Assembly: GCA_029891345.1 (NCBI GenBank)
Contig: CM056994.1
Location: 225,486,991 to 225,550,990 of the forward strand
DNA length: 64,000 nucleotides
Source of the DNA: Dryococelus australis
Taxonomy: Eukaryota; Arthropoda; Insecta; Phasmatodea; Phasmatidae
Direction of reading: 5' to 3'
The notes under the pieces are model-generated. The model worked only from the letters and a program-made list of their open reading frames with translations. It did no database searches and was not told the DNA's origin. Positions 42,905-54,664 of the stretch are shown here, in pieces. The position numbers were made by a program, and so were the translations under genes. How positions within the stretch are numbered: position 1 is the first letter of the stretch; every line of letters starts with the position of its first letter.

Positions 42905-44954
42905 GGACTGAAGCTCGTCCTTGAGATTGTTGAAAGGCTTATTCTCCATGGAGCAATATAGCACTCCTTCTATGGCCTCCATCTGAATAAGATATGATTA
43001 GAGCTCATATCTGAGGAGAGATGGAAGACGATTTGATGAGGAGAACTCTGGTTTTCGCTCAGTAGTCAAAGCTACAGATTGATGCTGATGATTGGGTCTG
43101 CCTAGGTGGAGGTGTTCGGCACTTGCAGGCACTACCTTGCTCCTTGTACCTCCGATACTCCACTTGACTAGCATTGCTGCAAGGTAGGAAATAGGTCGAA
43201 ATCGCCCCCTTGGAAAGGAAGGATGTATCCTCTTATACTAGTCGCAGTCACAGGCAATCAAACAGTCATCCATGCGCAGAGATAGAACTCATTCCTTGTC
43301 TGAAATCATTAAGGCTGTAAAGAAGAAATGATTATCTGTTCAACTTTTGCTAACTAGCAGCTTGAAACTAAAGCGTGTTTTCTCAGGTCACAATCAACAT
43401 TGCTTTTGGTTACCACTCTCAGAGGGATAGAGGAATGTAAAGAAAATTCCTTTATGGAGATGCTAGGCAGTACCCTTAATAGCAATTTTCTCTCCTTCCG
43501 CTTCTGTAAAAGGCACGGCTCTGTGTACTGCGACACAGTGTGTTGCTCTGTTCTCGTGAACTTGACCTTCCTTCCTAACAGCTGGGATGGGGTGAAGGCA
43601 ATTCCACAACCCAGGTGGCATCTAAACACAGTTTTACTTGCCCACCGCAAAACAAGAAAAACAGGGACACTCACTGTCTCGGTCAGACACTTGTAACTAC
43701 TCCTATCGCGCTCTCTTTCGCTAGAAGGATAAAAGAGGGAAGGATAGTTGTTTATCCATCTGGTATCAGGAAACACGCTTGAATTTTCTATTTGTGTCTC
43801 AAATTACAGTGCGTGATTTCTTGTCTACGTTTTGTTTTTTTTTTTTTACGGGTATTCTGGCAGTGTGACTCGCGGGCCTCTTTCATTACAGCGTGCATTC
43901 ACAAACTAATTCTTACTCTTGGTGACTCACAATAAAACACACGTGAACTGCATGCAAAAAGAATTGAATGGGAGGAATCATATTTTTGACAGACTTTTCA
44001 CAATTCTTGTGTCACCATCATTTTAAGCACTTCACTCTCTAATATCATGCAGAAATGCTGTGGGTGGCTACACGGAAGACTGGTAATGTTACTAGTGTCA
44101 CACAGCATGCTATTTTTACATCTTTGCTAATTTCAAACCTAAGGGTTATCCCAAAAAGCCAGGCGCTTTCAGACCCGTCTCCGGGCTAAGGTGTTCTTCG
44201 TAGAATGAAGTGGCAGAGTTTCTTTCACACAAAATACATGATTGCTTTCACCACTACAAAGGAAATAGCAGACATAATTTGAAGAAGAAAATGCATGTAA
44301 ACCATTGGAAAATATTATAGCATAACATTTTTTTCTCTTCTCCCAGCTAGTCCAGTGATGCTGGCAGAAATTATTTCATATCATTTAGAAAAACATCAAT
44401 ATTTACCCGGTGGTATTTACGAAAATGAAATATTTTTTTCCCATTACTTGCATTGTTACTATGAAATACTCTATAATGTCCATAACTGCTTGCAAAAGTA
44501 TTTACACATAATTTCGAAATTACAATTAGCCTTATACAATCGGCAAAATGTGGCAATCGAAAGAGGACAATTATTTATTAACAGTGGCTCTCTTCTCGCA
44601 ACCTGCTCTCACAGCTTCAGTCTTTGGTTACTTCTTTTTAGCCTGACCTATGGCATTTTACGTACAGGTTAACCCTACCCTAGGAAGTGTGAGGAATTAA
44701 TGTCAAAAAGCTAAACATAGCACTCAGCACACCAACTTGTTAAGATTTGTCGTGGTGAGAGCTTATAACATTGTCGCACTGATTCGTTGTATGGTTACTT
44801 TAACAGCAATGGCTGTAACACTGGGGTTAGCACTAGGATCAGCTAACTAACTACACTGACGCTAGGGCATCAATCACTGTATGTTACCTTCTGCTTCCTG
44901 CTAGGAATGGTGTCATCTGCTTCTTGTTAGGGGCATTGGTAAGTTCCATCTCGT
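42905..44954 (-). other. 3' internal region of Gypsy-M, no gene recognised
   Basis: It lies between the Pol tail and the LTR. A 140-codon frame at 43776-43354 (-) has no recognisable domain. Another purine run ('gggagaagagaaaaaaatg', minus strand, 44347-44329) is an alternative polypurine tract, which would make the LTR longer. Confidence 0.35.
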
Positions 44955-46454
44955 TTAAAGCAGCAATAATGACACTGCATAGTGCCTCCTGGCACCGGGG
45001 TCACTGGCGTGGCGTGTGACTCTGCTTGCAAGGGCACCCCCGTTTCTTTGGAGAAGTGTGCGGGGGACGCAGCCACTGGAAACTTGAAAATGGCCGCCAG
45101 GGCATCTCCTTGTACTGTCCTGCTGTGATGTGGGCTCTGCAGTCACATGATGGCTGGACATGCAGTTGTGGTCTGCTGAGCTTGCTGTGATCATGTCTGT
45201 GCTGGCGACTGCTGATGTCAGTACCCAACTGACTAGTAGTTGGCACTGGGAGGTGGCTTGTGGACAGCTCGGCCCGGAGAGTGAGCTGGCCATTCCACCA
45301 TGATGAGCTAGGGCAGCTGGATGCAGGGCAAGGCAAAGTGTGCCCCTCCAACTGGTGGTGAGACCTTGTTGACATCAGGGTCGGCAGTCTTCTCTCGGTT
45401 GGTGGGCGCAGTTCCCTCTACTGACTGGTTGGCTGTAGATGCAGATCCTGATGCTCGATTGGGTTGTAGGCATGTTGTCTGAGCAATGTAGACTGTGCTG
45501 GCGTTGTTCACAGGTTCAGAATTGGGAGGCGTCTCATCCTCAAACTGGATCCTCCTTACATCCATGTTGGTTCACATTCTCTGATCTCTTGGAAATAGTC
45601 ATGTCACAGTTTACAGTGGTATTACAAGGACTAACTACATGGAAATTTGTAATAAAAATCTCGGGAGAGGCCTCCTCGGGTTTACCCTGGTTATACTCCT
45701 GAGCGATACTTTGTACCATGGGCAGCTATGGATACTCGAAAGTGGCAGCCTCCGCGTTGAGCTATACTACGCTGCTAAGTCGGCCATACGATCGGGGATG
45801 ACCATGGCCGTTATGGTGAGTAGGCCCGACGTAGGTGGCTGGACCTCATGGATGCTGGTTGCTGTGGATACTCTATTGGGCGTGGGCGACAGTTGCTCTG
45901 CAGGGGTTGCTGGGATGACGATCATCGTTACTGGCTCCTGGCAGGCAGTGCTGACTCGAGCTGGTGATGCAGTCCATCGTGATGCAGGTTTGGCTGGCGA
46001 TCTGGCGGAACTGACGGAAGTGGTTCTCCTGGTGCCGGCAGTCGGTCGCAGGCGTTGGTGGCTGGATGCTCGGCCTGCTGGACTTCTCCAGAAAATCTCT
46101 GTAACTGTAGGTGTCCAATTTTCAGGGTGGTGGATGAACTTCCTTTGAGACTCGGAGGTTGGGGACAGTACAGTCTATTTATAGACCTCTAACTCTGTCG
46201 ATGTTAGGTGCTCTACTCCTAACGCACTCGTAGCAGCTGTTATTGGTTACCTGTGGTCCTTCGTCATTCATACTGGCAGTAGGAGATGCCCGTTCTTCCT
46301 GGCCAGCAGACATAGAGGCTGCTTCCTTACCGTTGTTTGACGTTTCGGGGGGTAACGAAGCGGGTGCATACTGAACTGGAGCTGGGGTGGATTCTCGGTA
46401 AGGGCGTAACTGGCCTCTAATGGCTTTCTTTATCCTGCCATGGCGATCTTCCAC
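44955..46454 (-). pseudogene. Post-integrase Pro/Ser/Thr-rich tail of Gypsy-M
   Basis: It continues after the integrase C-terminal barrel. Open pieces at 46454-46179 ('APVQYAPASLPPETSN'), 46118-45873, 45565-45308 and 45375-45001 are rich in S, T, P, A and Q. Same position and composition as 11818-12963, although broken by more frameshifts. No envelope features seen. Confidence 0.45.
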
Positions 46455-47600
46455 CCAGTATACGTTATCTTGCCATTTAATTATCTTGTAGGGTCTTTCT
46501 CACTTGCCTGCCAATCCTGCACTGAACTGATTGCTCCCTCTGCTCATTGGATGGCTACGTAGTAGTACAGTTTCTCCCCATTGCAAATGGATGGAATCTG
46601 GTGCGGGGTTGCAGATACTTCTGACTTAAGTATTCGTCCTGCTTCTCTCAGGCTCATTTGAAGCGTATTTCCACAGTTTGACGAATTATTTCGGGTTGCG
46701 GCATGGTCGTGGGAGTGGTGCTCCCACTGCCATTCACCAGGGTGTTGCAACGTCCGTTCCAATAGAAGCTGATTTGAGCTTGAAGTGGTAGCTTTTTTGG
46801 GTCTCTGACGGAAGGCGAACAGTATTCTCAGGAAGTGGTGATCCCAGTACCATTGGTCTTCTTCTAGACTGAGGGGTATGCATTTTTTGAGTTCTTGGTT
46901 GCGACATTCCATAGGGTTTGCTTGAGGGTGGTATAGCAGTGTCTTCCAAGTCTCTACTCCTCAACCTTGGCATGCCTTATGCCACAAGGTGCTGGAGAAT
47001 TGGGTCCCATTGTCTGTCAGAATACTTTGCGAATATTCCCAGCATGGGAATACTTCCTGATTGAAGTTGGCTACTATCTGTCGGGTCTCTGGACTGGTCA
47101 ATGGAAAGGCTTCGACCCAGCGAGAAAACATATTGGTGACTACCAGCATGTAGCGGTTCCCTCAGGTGCTCCTGGGATATGGTCCCATTAAGTGGATGGC
47201 AACTTGTTTTTATGGTGCATAGGGTTTGCGGGGTTTTGCCGTGTTCCATTAAACAGGGTAACTTTTGTGCTGGCAGCACTTGGAGCATTTTCTCATGTGC
47301 TGACGGACATCACAACTCATTCTGACCCAGATATAATGGATGCTTTATCTGCGAGCGTCTCCAGAGTTGTTTGGATGTCCTGCATTAGGATGATCATGGA
47401 AGTTGTGGCTTACATCTTTGTGCAGAGCTCGCGGGATCCAGATCTTCCATGGAACATCCGACTGGCTATTACGCGACCACACAATATTGCCGCGCATCTC
47501 ATACCGTTGCTGGCATTGTTGGAGCATATCCTTGATTTCTGGGTAGAGTTGCTGATGCTGTTCAATTTGACTGCGTAAAAGCTGTAGCTGTAGCAATTGT
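46455..47600 (-). pseudogene. Integrase of Gypsy-M
   Basis: The segment before the zinc domain is at 47653-47345. The catalytic core at 47149-46961 has 'FSRWVEAFPLTSPETRQIV' and 'SILTDNGTQFSSTLW', with both aspartates and the usual spacing. The core end lies near 46912-46734. The SH3-like C-terminus at about 46600-46400 reads 'HPMSRGSNQFSAGLAG' and 'RPYKIIKWQDNVYWVEDRHG'. Frames change near 46961 and 46540. Confidence 0.85.
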
Positions 47601-47699
47601 ATCTGTTCTTCCGACGGTAGTTTGATGGGTTCTTGAGGGAAAACCCAATCCATGTCTTCATCCGCTTGGTGTCTTCTCTGGATCTTGGCTGTCGGGACA

Positions 47700-48850
47700 A
47701 AGCATCAGGTAGGTCATTCTGAGCTCCCGAACAGTACTCTACTTCAAAATCAAATTCCGATAGCAGGAGGTCCCATTGTCCCAACTTGGCTTTGTTGTGC
47801 TTGGCCTCCCTAAGCCATTTTAGTGCCTTACCATCCGTTCAGAGATTGAAATGGTTCCCTTCCAGGTATTACAGAAACTTGCATACAGCCCAAGACATTC
47901 CTGCTCATTTATTTGGTAGCTTTGTTCTGTGGGGTTGAGCCTAACGCTGGTGTAAGATATTATCAGGGCTCTTTCACCTGGATCTTCCTAGTCCGTTCTG
48001 ACAGGCGTCAGTTTGCAAAATGAGGGGTCCTTCCCCTTGCGGACTGTTAATATAGTGGAAGCTCCCTTTCAAGGTGTTGAAAGCTGCCTGGTGTTCTGGT
48101 TTCCACTTCCATTGGACGTCCTTTCCGAGTAGCGGATCAAGGGGTGCCATTACTGTGGCAATGTTTGGAACAAAGTCCCTGAGCCAATTACAGAGTCCCA
48201 AAATTCGGCGAAGCAGCTGCTTTGTTTGGGGAATCTCGGCTTCTTGGATTGCTTGGAGCGAACAATCTTATGGGCAGTTCCCTTCCGTAGATACAACGTG
48301 GCCTAAGTATTCTATGGCGGTCTGGCCAAAGTGGTTCTTGGAAAGCTTGGCTGTAAGCCCATGGAGCTGTAGATGATCCAAAACTCGTTGGAGATGGGAG
48401 AGATGTTCCTCCAAAGTTTTATAGTAGATTATTGTGTCGTCCAGGTAGGCAAAGGAAAACTGACCCAAGTATCCAGTGAGGTCTTTGGACGACATCAAAC
48501 GCTGGAAGGTGGCTGGTGTGTTCTTGAGTCCGAACGGCACTTGGAATTGTAGAGTGTCTCTCTCTGGCCACGTGAGTGTGGTGTAGGAGTGGCTATCCGG
48601 ATGTACGGAAATCTACCAGTACCTGGATTGCATGTATAGGGTGCTGAATATGCGGGCCTCGCTGATATCTCGTAGCGTATGAACTAGGTCGAGAGCCAGC
48701 GGAGGAGTGGGCAGGGTGACATCATTTAGTGTTTCAAAATTCACGCAAAAACAAAGTTGCCCATCTTTCTTGGGTACCAGTCCCACATGAGTATTGTAAG
48801 GTGATGTAGATGGCTCGACCATCCCTTGTCGCTTCAGCTAGTCAGTTTGC
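47700..48850 (-). pseudogene. Reverse transcriptase and RNase H of Gypsy-M
   Basis: Pieces: 48822-48613 ('TSPYNTHVGLVPKKDGQLCF', first catalytic region 'FSTLYMQSRYW' with D replaced by Y), 48540-48268 ('MPFGLKNTPATFQRLM', then 'FAYLDDTIIYYKTLEEHLSH' with an intact YLDD box), 48201-47974 ('LCNWLRDFVPNIATVMAPLD', RT thumb and RNase H start) and 47784-47700 ('NDLPDALSRQP', end of RNase H). The polymerase would be dead because of the lost first aspartate. Confidence 0.9.
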
Positions 48851-49365
48851 TCCATGATTAGTCGCCGTCATCTCGCCGAGATTTTGTATTGTCTATTGTA
48901 TATAGGCGTTGAGTCTTTGAGAAGTAGGCCATGTTGCACAGTGCGCATAGCGCAGGTTCCCGTTGGTTCGAAAGGTGGCTGTATGTTCGTCTAAGACTTC
49001 CTTCAGTTGTTAAAACTGTTCTGGCATCAGATCATGTTGGATTTCTTATGTGTCTATGTGGCAGGCTTCTTGTGGTTTGGCTGGGTACTCCCAATGTAAC
49101 ATGATTTGTCGCTCAGGTATACCTTGCGCTTTCCGTGATCCATAATCCATTGCTACTTGCAAAGCCACGGATGTCCGAGGATGATGTCTTCTTCGATACC
49201 CGAGATGACGGCAAAGTCAGCGTGGGGTCTTCAGGCTGTGCACTTCAAAAGGCAAGGAGATTCGTCCGTCAACGTTGAGGGTGCAATCTGGCTTGGTCAT
49301 GCGTACTGCCTGACTGGGGTTCCAATTCATGGTGTTGGTGTGACAGGAGTAAATCACGGCAAATG

Positions 49366-49401
49366 AAATTTCCTGATGCAACTGAGTTCAGCAATGCTTG
49401 G
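49366..49401 (-). pseudogene. Aspartic protease active-site remnant of Gypsy-M
   Basis: 'ALLNSVASGNFI' corresponds to the A-L-L-D-S-G-A-x-G-N-F-I turn, with the catalytic D changed to N and G to V. It lies between gag and RT as expected. Confidence 0.65.
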
Positions 49402-49599
49402 GCGAATTTGCAGTTTACCCGAACCCCAATGTATGGGGCGGTAGGGGCTTAACCGATTTAATGTAGGAACTTGACGGTAGGTTCCAATTGTCTGATGGGA
49501 ACACTCCTTGCTTCTTGCTGGTGTTGCTGTTTCCCTTCCACGACTCTTGGTGGGCAACCTTTGTCTTGGGCAACCTGCGGTGCCAGGGCAGCATCCTGT

Positions 49600-50733
49600 G
49601 TCTCAGTGGATTTCGGCGGTTGGGTGGCTTATTTCGGGGGGCAGTCCTTATTAAAGAGATTTCCAGGGCAGAACCTGTATTTAGGCAGTTTCGGTGGCTG
49701 TGGTGGAGGTGGCGGGTTTGGCTTGATACGTTATTTCCCTGTTTTCCCTTCCTCGTGGGATTTCATTGTCTTAGGCTAATCCAGCAGGGCTTGCGCCTGA
49801 AAGTTCCATTCTGCAAAGTTCCTTTCTGCATCTTGAGCTCTTGTCAATCAGCTCATCGATTGTTGCTGGTTTCAGCAGGATAAGGATGTTGCGGATTCTA
49901 GGCAACAATAGGTGTGTGATCTGGCGAATAATCACATCTTCATCCTTGTTTGGAAAAATCCTGTGGTACATCTGTTCCTTCCAGCATACAAATATTTCTA
50001 CCTCGTCCCCTGGTTTTTGGAGTATGCTGTAGAATTCCATCGTTAATTGAGCGCTGACTTCGTTTCCAGCAAAACGTTGTTTCACTCGTGTGCTGAATTG
50101 CTGCCATCTGCAATGAATTCGCCGCACACGTTCCACCAGTTTAATGCCTTTCCCTTCAACTTGAGATGGACTCTGGAAACCCAATGTTTCTTAGGAATTT
50201 TGTTAAGACGGAACTCCCATTCATATTCATTTATGAAAGGGTAGAGGTCTTCGTGTGGCCGTGCAGCAAACTCTGGAAGTTGCAGTTCTCCCATGCTCGT
50301 TGCATGACTTTGTGTTGAGGTGAGTCTGGGTTTGGTAGTTCTGTACTGTGCAGCTTGTTTGCCCACCTCACACTGATAGAACAAGCCTGGCCTGTTTATG
50401 GGCTTGTCTGGCCAGCCAATGTATGTGTGGTGATAGTTCTCCCCGCAAAGGATGCAAAGTACAGTGTATATTCCATGGCCAGGGCAAGCGACCCAATTAC
50501 AATATGCGGTCTGTCTCGTACTACACTCTTTGCAGCTGTATTCCAGCCTGTCGGTATACCGTGGGCGTGTCTTCCCAGCCGAGGCAATAGTAATGATGCC
50601 AGAGGTGGCAGTAGGCACATTGCATGCGGTAGGTTCCCGTTCCGGGACAGCTTGGACGTGAACAGCGGTTTTGTCCGGTTGCGGCCGAGTTGCCCTCTTC
50701 AAGCTCAGGCTCGCTTCGGTGGTCATTCAACAT
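49600..50733 (-). pseudogene. Gag of Gypsy-M with tandem PHD-like fingers
   Basis: ATG at 50733 begins 'MLNDHRSEPELEEGNS'. Finger 1: 'CSRPSCPGTGTYRMQCAYC' with 'HLWHHYYCLGW' (C-x4-C-x7-C-x2-C-x4-H-x2-C-x2-W), closed after a frameshift by 'YSCKEC'. Finger 2: 'CNWVACPGHGIYTVLCILC' with 'GENYHHTYIGWP' and 'YQCEVG', i.e. the same spacing with two ligands mutated. The capsid part is 50320-49780 ('LPEFAARPHEDLYPFINEYE', 'MEFYSILQKPGDEVEIFV'). A zinc knuckle remnant 'YRFCPGNLFNKDC' lies near 49680-49642 (C1 to Y and H to L). Confidence 0.8.
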
Positions 50734-50994
50734 TCTAACTGTATTGGTAGGCGCCCTTGGGGTGATTTCTGCGACTCCCGAAGTCTAATTTTTCTGGATT
50801 CCGTAAGTGCGGAGGGGACAGTCGTGGCTGACTTGATCGCACTGTCTTATGTAACTTCGACAGTCGTTGCCTCACATTGGTGCTGCCATAAAAAGGTTTC
50901 CGCTTTGAAGGCTCTCCATGTGTTCCAGTGCGTAATGGGGCATGGCTGACCTGTTCGTTGCTGCCTAGTCTGGCTATAACAGCAATACACTGTA

Positions 50995-51006
50995 CGTTGG
51001 GCGCCA
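50995..51006 (-). other. Primer-binding site of Gypsy-M, tRNA-Lys(CTT) type
   Basis: TGGCGCCCAACG on the minus strand, identical to the 12 nt in Gypsy-L. The sequence continues TACAGTG, which does not match the tRNA. Confidence 0.7.
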
Positions 51007-51490
51007 GAAAAAGGTTTGGTTTTGGGTGTATCTATATTTGACGCGTGACTTACCTGGAACTTATACTCACTGTAGGTCTTGTAGTGGAAGCTTGGGGCCT
51101 TTTTGCCTAGGAGCTGAGCCAGGCGCTCCTATATGGATATGGGGGTTCAGTTTTGCTTGGATGCTGGCGCCTTTCCGTTATATAAAACTGGCTGCATGGC
51201 TATATGGTAGCGTACCAAGTTGGGCGTGGATTGCACTATTTTGCATTTGGGTGCCACTACTGTCTTGGTTATACCTGGGTGACGTTTAAGTGAAGCAGCA
51301 CTTGAAATGGGCGTGACTACTGTCGGTACAGAGGGTGTTTGTACAATGTTCTGTGGTTTATACAGAGATATGAGGTGAAGAATAGCAGGTACGAGATGGG
51401 CGGTGATAAGTGTAGGCGGTTGTTCAGGTCAGCCCAAATACTCGATGATCCCCTCTGGGTACTCAACGGGGCCGGTCCTCTCAGATGACG
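51007..51490 (-). mobile_element. 5' LTR of Gypsy-M (truncated)
   Basis: Directly upstream of the primer-binding site. Homologous with 40720-41190. At about 51490 the match to the 3' LTR is lost at a GA-rich tract (51490-51610), so the outer, promoter-bearing part is deleted or replaced. Confidence 0.65.
51147..51485 (-). pseudogene. LTR-borne ORF, family member D
   Basis: On the minus strand one frame of 113 codons with a single internal stop: 'ERTGPVEYPEGIIEYLG', stop, then 'PTLITAHLVPAILH', 'TPISSAASLKRHPGITKTVV' and the end 'QPVLYNGKAPASKQN' with TGA at 51149-51147. It is collinear with member C (40833-41390). The N-terminal third is missing because the LTR is truncated. The stop lies about 140 nt before the primer-binding site. 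Confidence 0.5.
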
Positions 51491-51610
51491 TGAGAGAGAA
51501 ATAGATAAAGATAGAGAGAGAAAGATAGATTGAGAAAAAGAGAGAAAAAAGAGGAGAAAAAGCGAGGGAGTGAGGAGGAAGGGGCATGGAGGTAGGAAAG
51601 AGGGGAGAGG
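51490..51610. repeat. GA-rich microsatellite tract
   Basis: 'gagagagaaatagataaag' and similar purine-only runs. It marks the point where the 5' LTR of Gypsy-M loses similarity with its 3' LTR. Confidence 0.85.
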
Positions 51611-52739
51611 AGGGACCCACTCTTCATAGTGCTTCCCCTCCTCAGGTTTCTCGTTGAACCACCGCCAAGCCAAGCGGCTGTGTGTGGCATTGACTAGAGT
51701 GAAGTGGTGAAAGAGTTACTGTGAAGGATTGGCTGTGAAGGAGGGTGGAGGGGGGTGAAAAAGGACCCGGTCATGGAAGAAGAGGGGCGGGGGAGTGTAA
51801 GGTAGGGATGCATAGCAACAGGGTGAAGGAGAAGGGAAAAAGTGAAAGTGACCCAGCTAGGCCTCCGCTGGGGTCCATAAGCGTTGCCCCATAAGTATAG
51901 GTGGTGGAAAATAGCATTCATTTTCTCTCCTTGTAGCATTTTCAAAGTGTGTTTTTAGCATTTATTAGCATTTATTTTTATATTTACATAGTAATCAGGA
52001 TTTTATCAGGAATATAGGTGGTAAAAAATGTCATTCATTTTGTTTAGAGAATTAAAACACACACTCAAAAGAAGTAATTTTTCTACTGCTCTAAAAAAAT
52101 ATTTTCTGGAAACAGGTATGTTATTTGTATAATATGCTCTTCATAAATATCTCTACATTAATTCATACTATTATTTAGCGCTGAGCCGATACAGATTTTT
52201 CCAGTATGAACTGATACTTCCTTGCAGATACAGCAGACATCCGATGTTGATACAATGGAAGTATGAGTATTAAACTGAATAACATACAAAAAGTAGGTAA
52301 ATAAATTTCTTCATATTGGGGGATTAAGGCAGCACTCAAAAAATACTTTAGTAATAATCTTAGGCCAGGGCAACTTAAACAATTTATGTTTTAAACTTAT
52401 ATAAAAAATATTAACTCTACGAGGTTGTGTGCCACATTTCTCGGAATAATTCAATTTGTTTATATTCAGAAAATTAACCATTATTAATATGTATATTTGT
52501 TTTAAATTCAGCACACTCTTATTTTACTGAGAGTAAAATTGAAGCTCTGCCATTTGTCAAGTAGTTAATGTCAGATTTCATACTGCTTTTAAAAGATTTT
52601 AAATGCTGAAATTACAAGGTTGACTTGAAGTGGGACCCCTGCAAAGCTGGTAATTCTGTGACCCACAACACAGGCTGCTGATGATTATAAGTGCTTGTCA
52701 CAGCAGGTGACAGTGGGGTGAGAGCGGCATCTCACTCTC
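51611..52739. other. No gene recognised
   Basis: Mixed-composition DNA. Frames at 51694-51945 (-) and elsewhere have no motif. Confidence 0.35.
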
Positions 52740-52895
52740 TCCCTCACTCTTTCCTCTTCCAGTAGATGATTATCTCACAGCAGGGTAGCTTCTTCCACTT
52801 TCCCTTCCACTTCAGTGACAAGCTTTCAGTTAGTTCTTGGAATAAGAACGGCAACTGCTGCCTCAAAGCAGCAGCAGTTGAGCATGTCTTACTCT
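52740..52895 (+). repeat. Dispersed repeat, inverted copy of 22233-22400
   Basis: Shares 'atctcacagcag', 'ttcttggaataag' and 'gcagcagttgagcatgtct' with the minus strand of 22233-22400. Confidence 0.65.
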
Positions 52896-54448
52896 AAAGT
52901 CGCCACCCTATTATCCTCTGGTGTTACTCCAACCAACAACCGACCAGCCTCTTGCTTTCTTCTCTACCTCCCTCCAGGCCATTCCACTCAACCACCCTCC
53001 GCCCCTCCTAGACCATTCATCACCGGCCCATTTTTGCTCACTCGCCCTGACAAGGTCACCAATCCCAACAGGATGCAGCTGTCAACATACTCACCCACCT
53101 CCTAGCCTGCACAGCTCCCTTTACCTATGTATCGAGTATGGTGCCGGCCGTCCCATCAGAATGGAGAAACATGCACGATGGGAAACCCAAGTTTCCCATG
53201 CATTGCCAATCAACTATGTTGGGACAATCACTGGCTCATGAGTGAACAGTTTCTTCAATTTCTACAAATGTATTCTAAATATTCACTATTTTGTGAATGT
53301 TTTTGACACTAAACATTTTCGTATTAATTCACTTTTAAATTCAGTTACAGCATTTAACCACGAAAATTTGCAAAAACTATTTTCCCCCACCTCTACCCAT
53401 GAACTTGTGAACGTGAGTGAAAAGCTATTCATTTTAGTTGTTTTTCTGTGTACTTTCTTAGGAACCAAGTTAAAAATTAAAATGTAGTGTATGTTGACAA
53501 ATTTCTGAACATGTTTTGGGGTGAAAATTTTTTTTAATGCCAATATCTTGTAAATAACCCACCTCACTTTTTGTAACCATTTTATTGTAAAAATGTGTGG
53601 TCTATACATGCCAAAATACGGTAGCTCAGGCTGGGTTCCTGAAGAGCAGTGATTCAGGTGTCAACCAGGTATACACCTGGAAGGAGTAGAAGGCTGCTCG
53701 TCAGAGAGGGTATGTATCCAGCTCTTCCAGCTCAACCTTGTACTTCGTCTGGCACATGCCGTGTGCAGTTTCTCCGCTGCCTCCAACGCCACCGAAGAAG
53801 CCGCCTACCTTCACTTGGCCTACTAACATCACTAAAGTGGTCCGAGCACTTCACGTCACACCCTCCTATACCCCTACCAGGGGACCCCTTGCCCATTGCT
53901 CGTAAGTGCATCTCTTAAGGCACAATGCTGTATTATAGAAGTGGCCAAACCCAGCAACGTAGGCTCCAAGAAGATTCCTGTTCGAGTGGCAACCACTGCT
54001 TCACTGTCGGCAAGGTGGGGAAAGAGCCTTGTCTCCACCCACCAACTGCCATTCCCACCAACTGCCGTTCCCACCAACTGCCATTCCCACTAATGATGCA
54101 TGTTGAGTTAAGCTTGATAATGCAAAGGTGAATACATACTTAGGAAGAGTAATGGCATACACCTGAACTGTGGTGAAATAGCCTTGAACTACGATCTGCA
54201 GTAAGTGTGTGTGTGTCTTTCTCTCGCTCTTTCTCTCTCTGTCTGTGTGTGTATATATATAGACACACACATGTGACCCCCCCCCCCCCCAAATTCATTG
54301 GTCAGAGAGTAAGTTAAGGAATCACAAGGAGGACGGTGAGAGAGTGGCGAAGAAGGCAGAAAGTGGCTGAGCACTAGGCTACTTTCTCCTCCTCTACACT
54401 GGCCTGAGGGCTGGAAAGACGGTATCTGCTTAAATGGCGGTGGCGAGA
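52896..54448. other. No gene recognised; one 16-bp tandem repeat
   Basis: 'caccaactgccattcc' is repeated three times at about 54039-54088. Poly-C at 54279-54290. Frames between are without motifs. Confidence 0.45.
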
Positions 54449-54664
54449 AGGGGTGTGGGATATTCAAAAATTCTAATAGTTGTGAATCGTTATTTACGAA
54501 TCGTTCACATTTGAACTTCAAATACCTAATGCGAAAATTGCAAATAATTTATGTTCCTTTTTCGAGTGGTTATTTGCTGGACTATGCCTACTCATTTGAA
54601 AATATTCATTTAAACTATAATTCTATAGTTATTAGAGCTAGACCATCACTAATTATTGTAACTA

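Larger units (their letters stand above)
44955..51006 (-). mobile_element. Gypsy-M internal region (gag, protease, RT, RNase H, integrase, tail)
   Basis: Minus-strand order from the primer-binding site: gag (50733-49600), protease (about 49401-49366), RT (48850-47974), RNase H (48200-47700), integrase (47600-46500) and tail (46454-44955). Related to, but clearly diverged from, the head-to-head pair. All genes carry stops or frameshifts. It sits antisense to Vav, probably inside an intron. Confidence 0.9.

Noticed and set aside
43354..43776. 140-codon minus frame as an env gene of Gypsy-M
   Set aside because: Right position for env, but no signal peptide, cleavage site, fusion peptide or membrane span can be seen.
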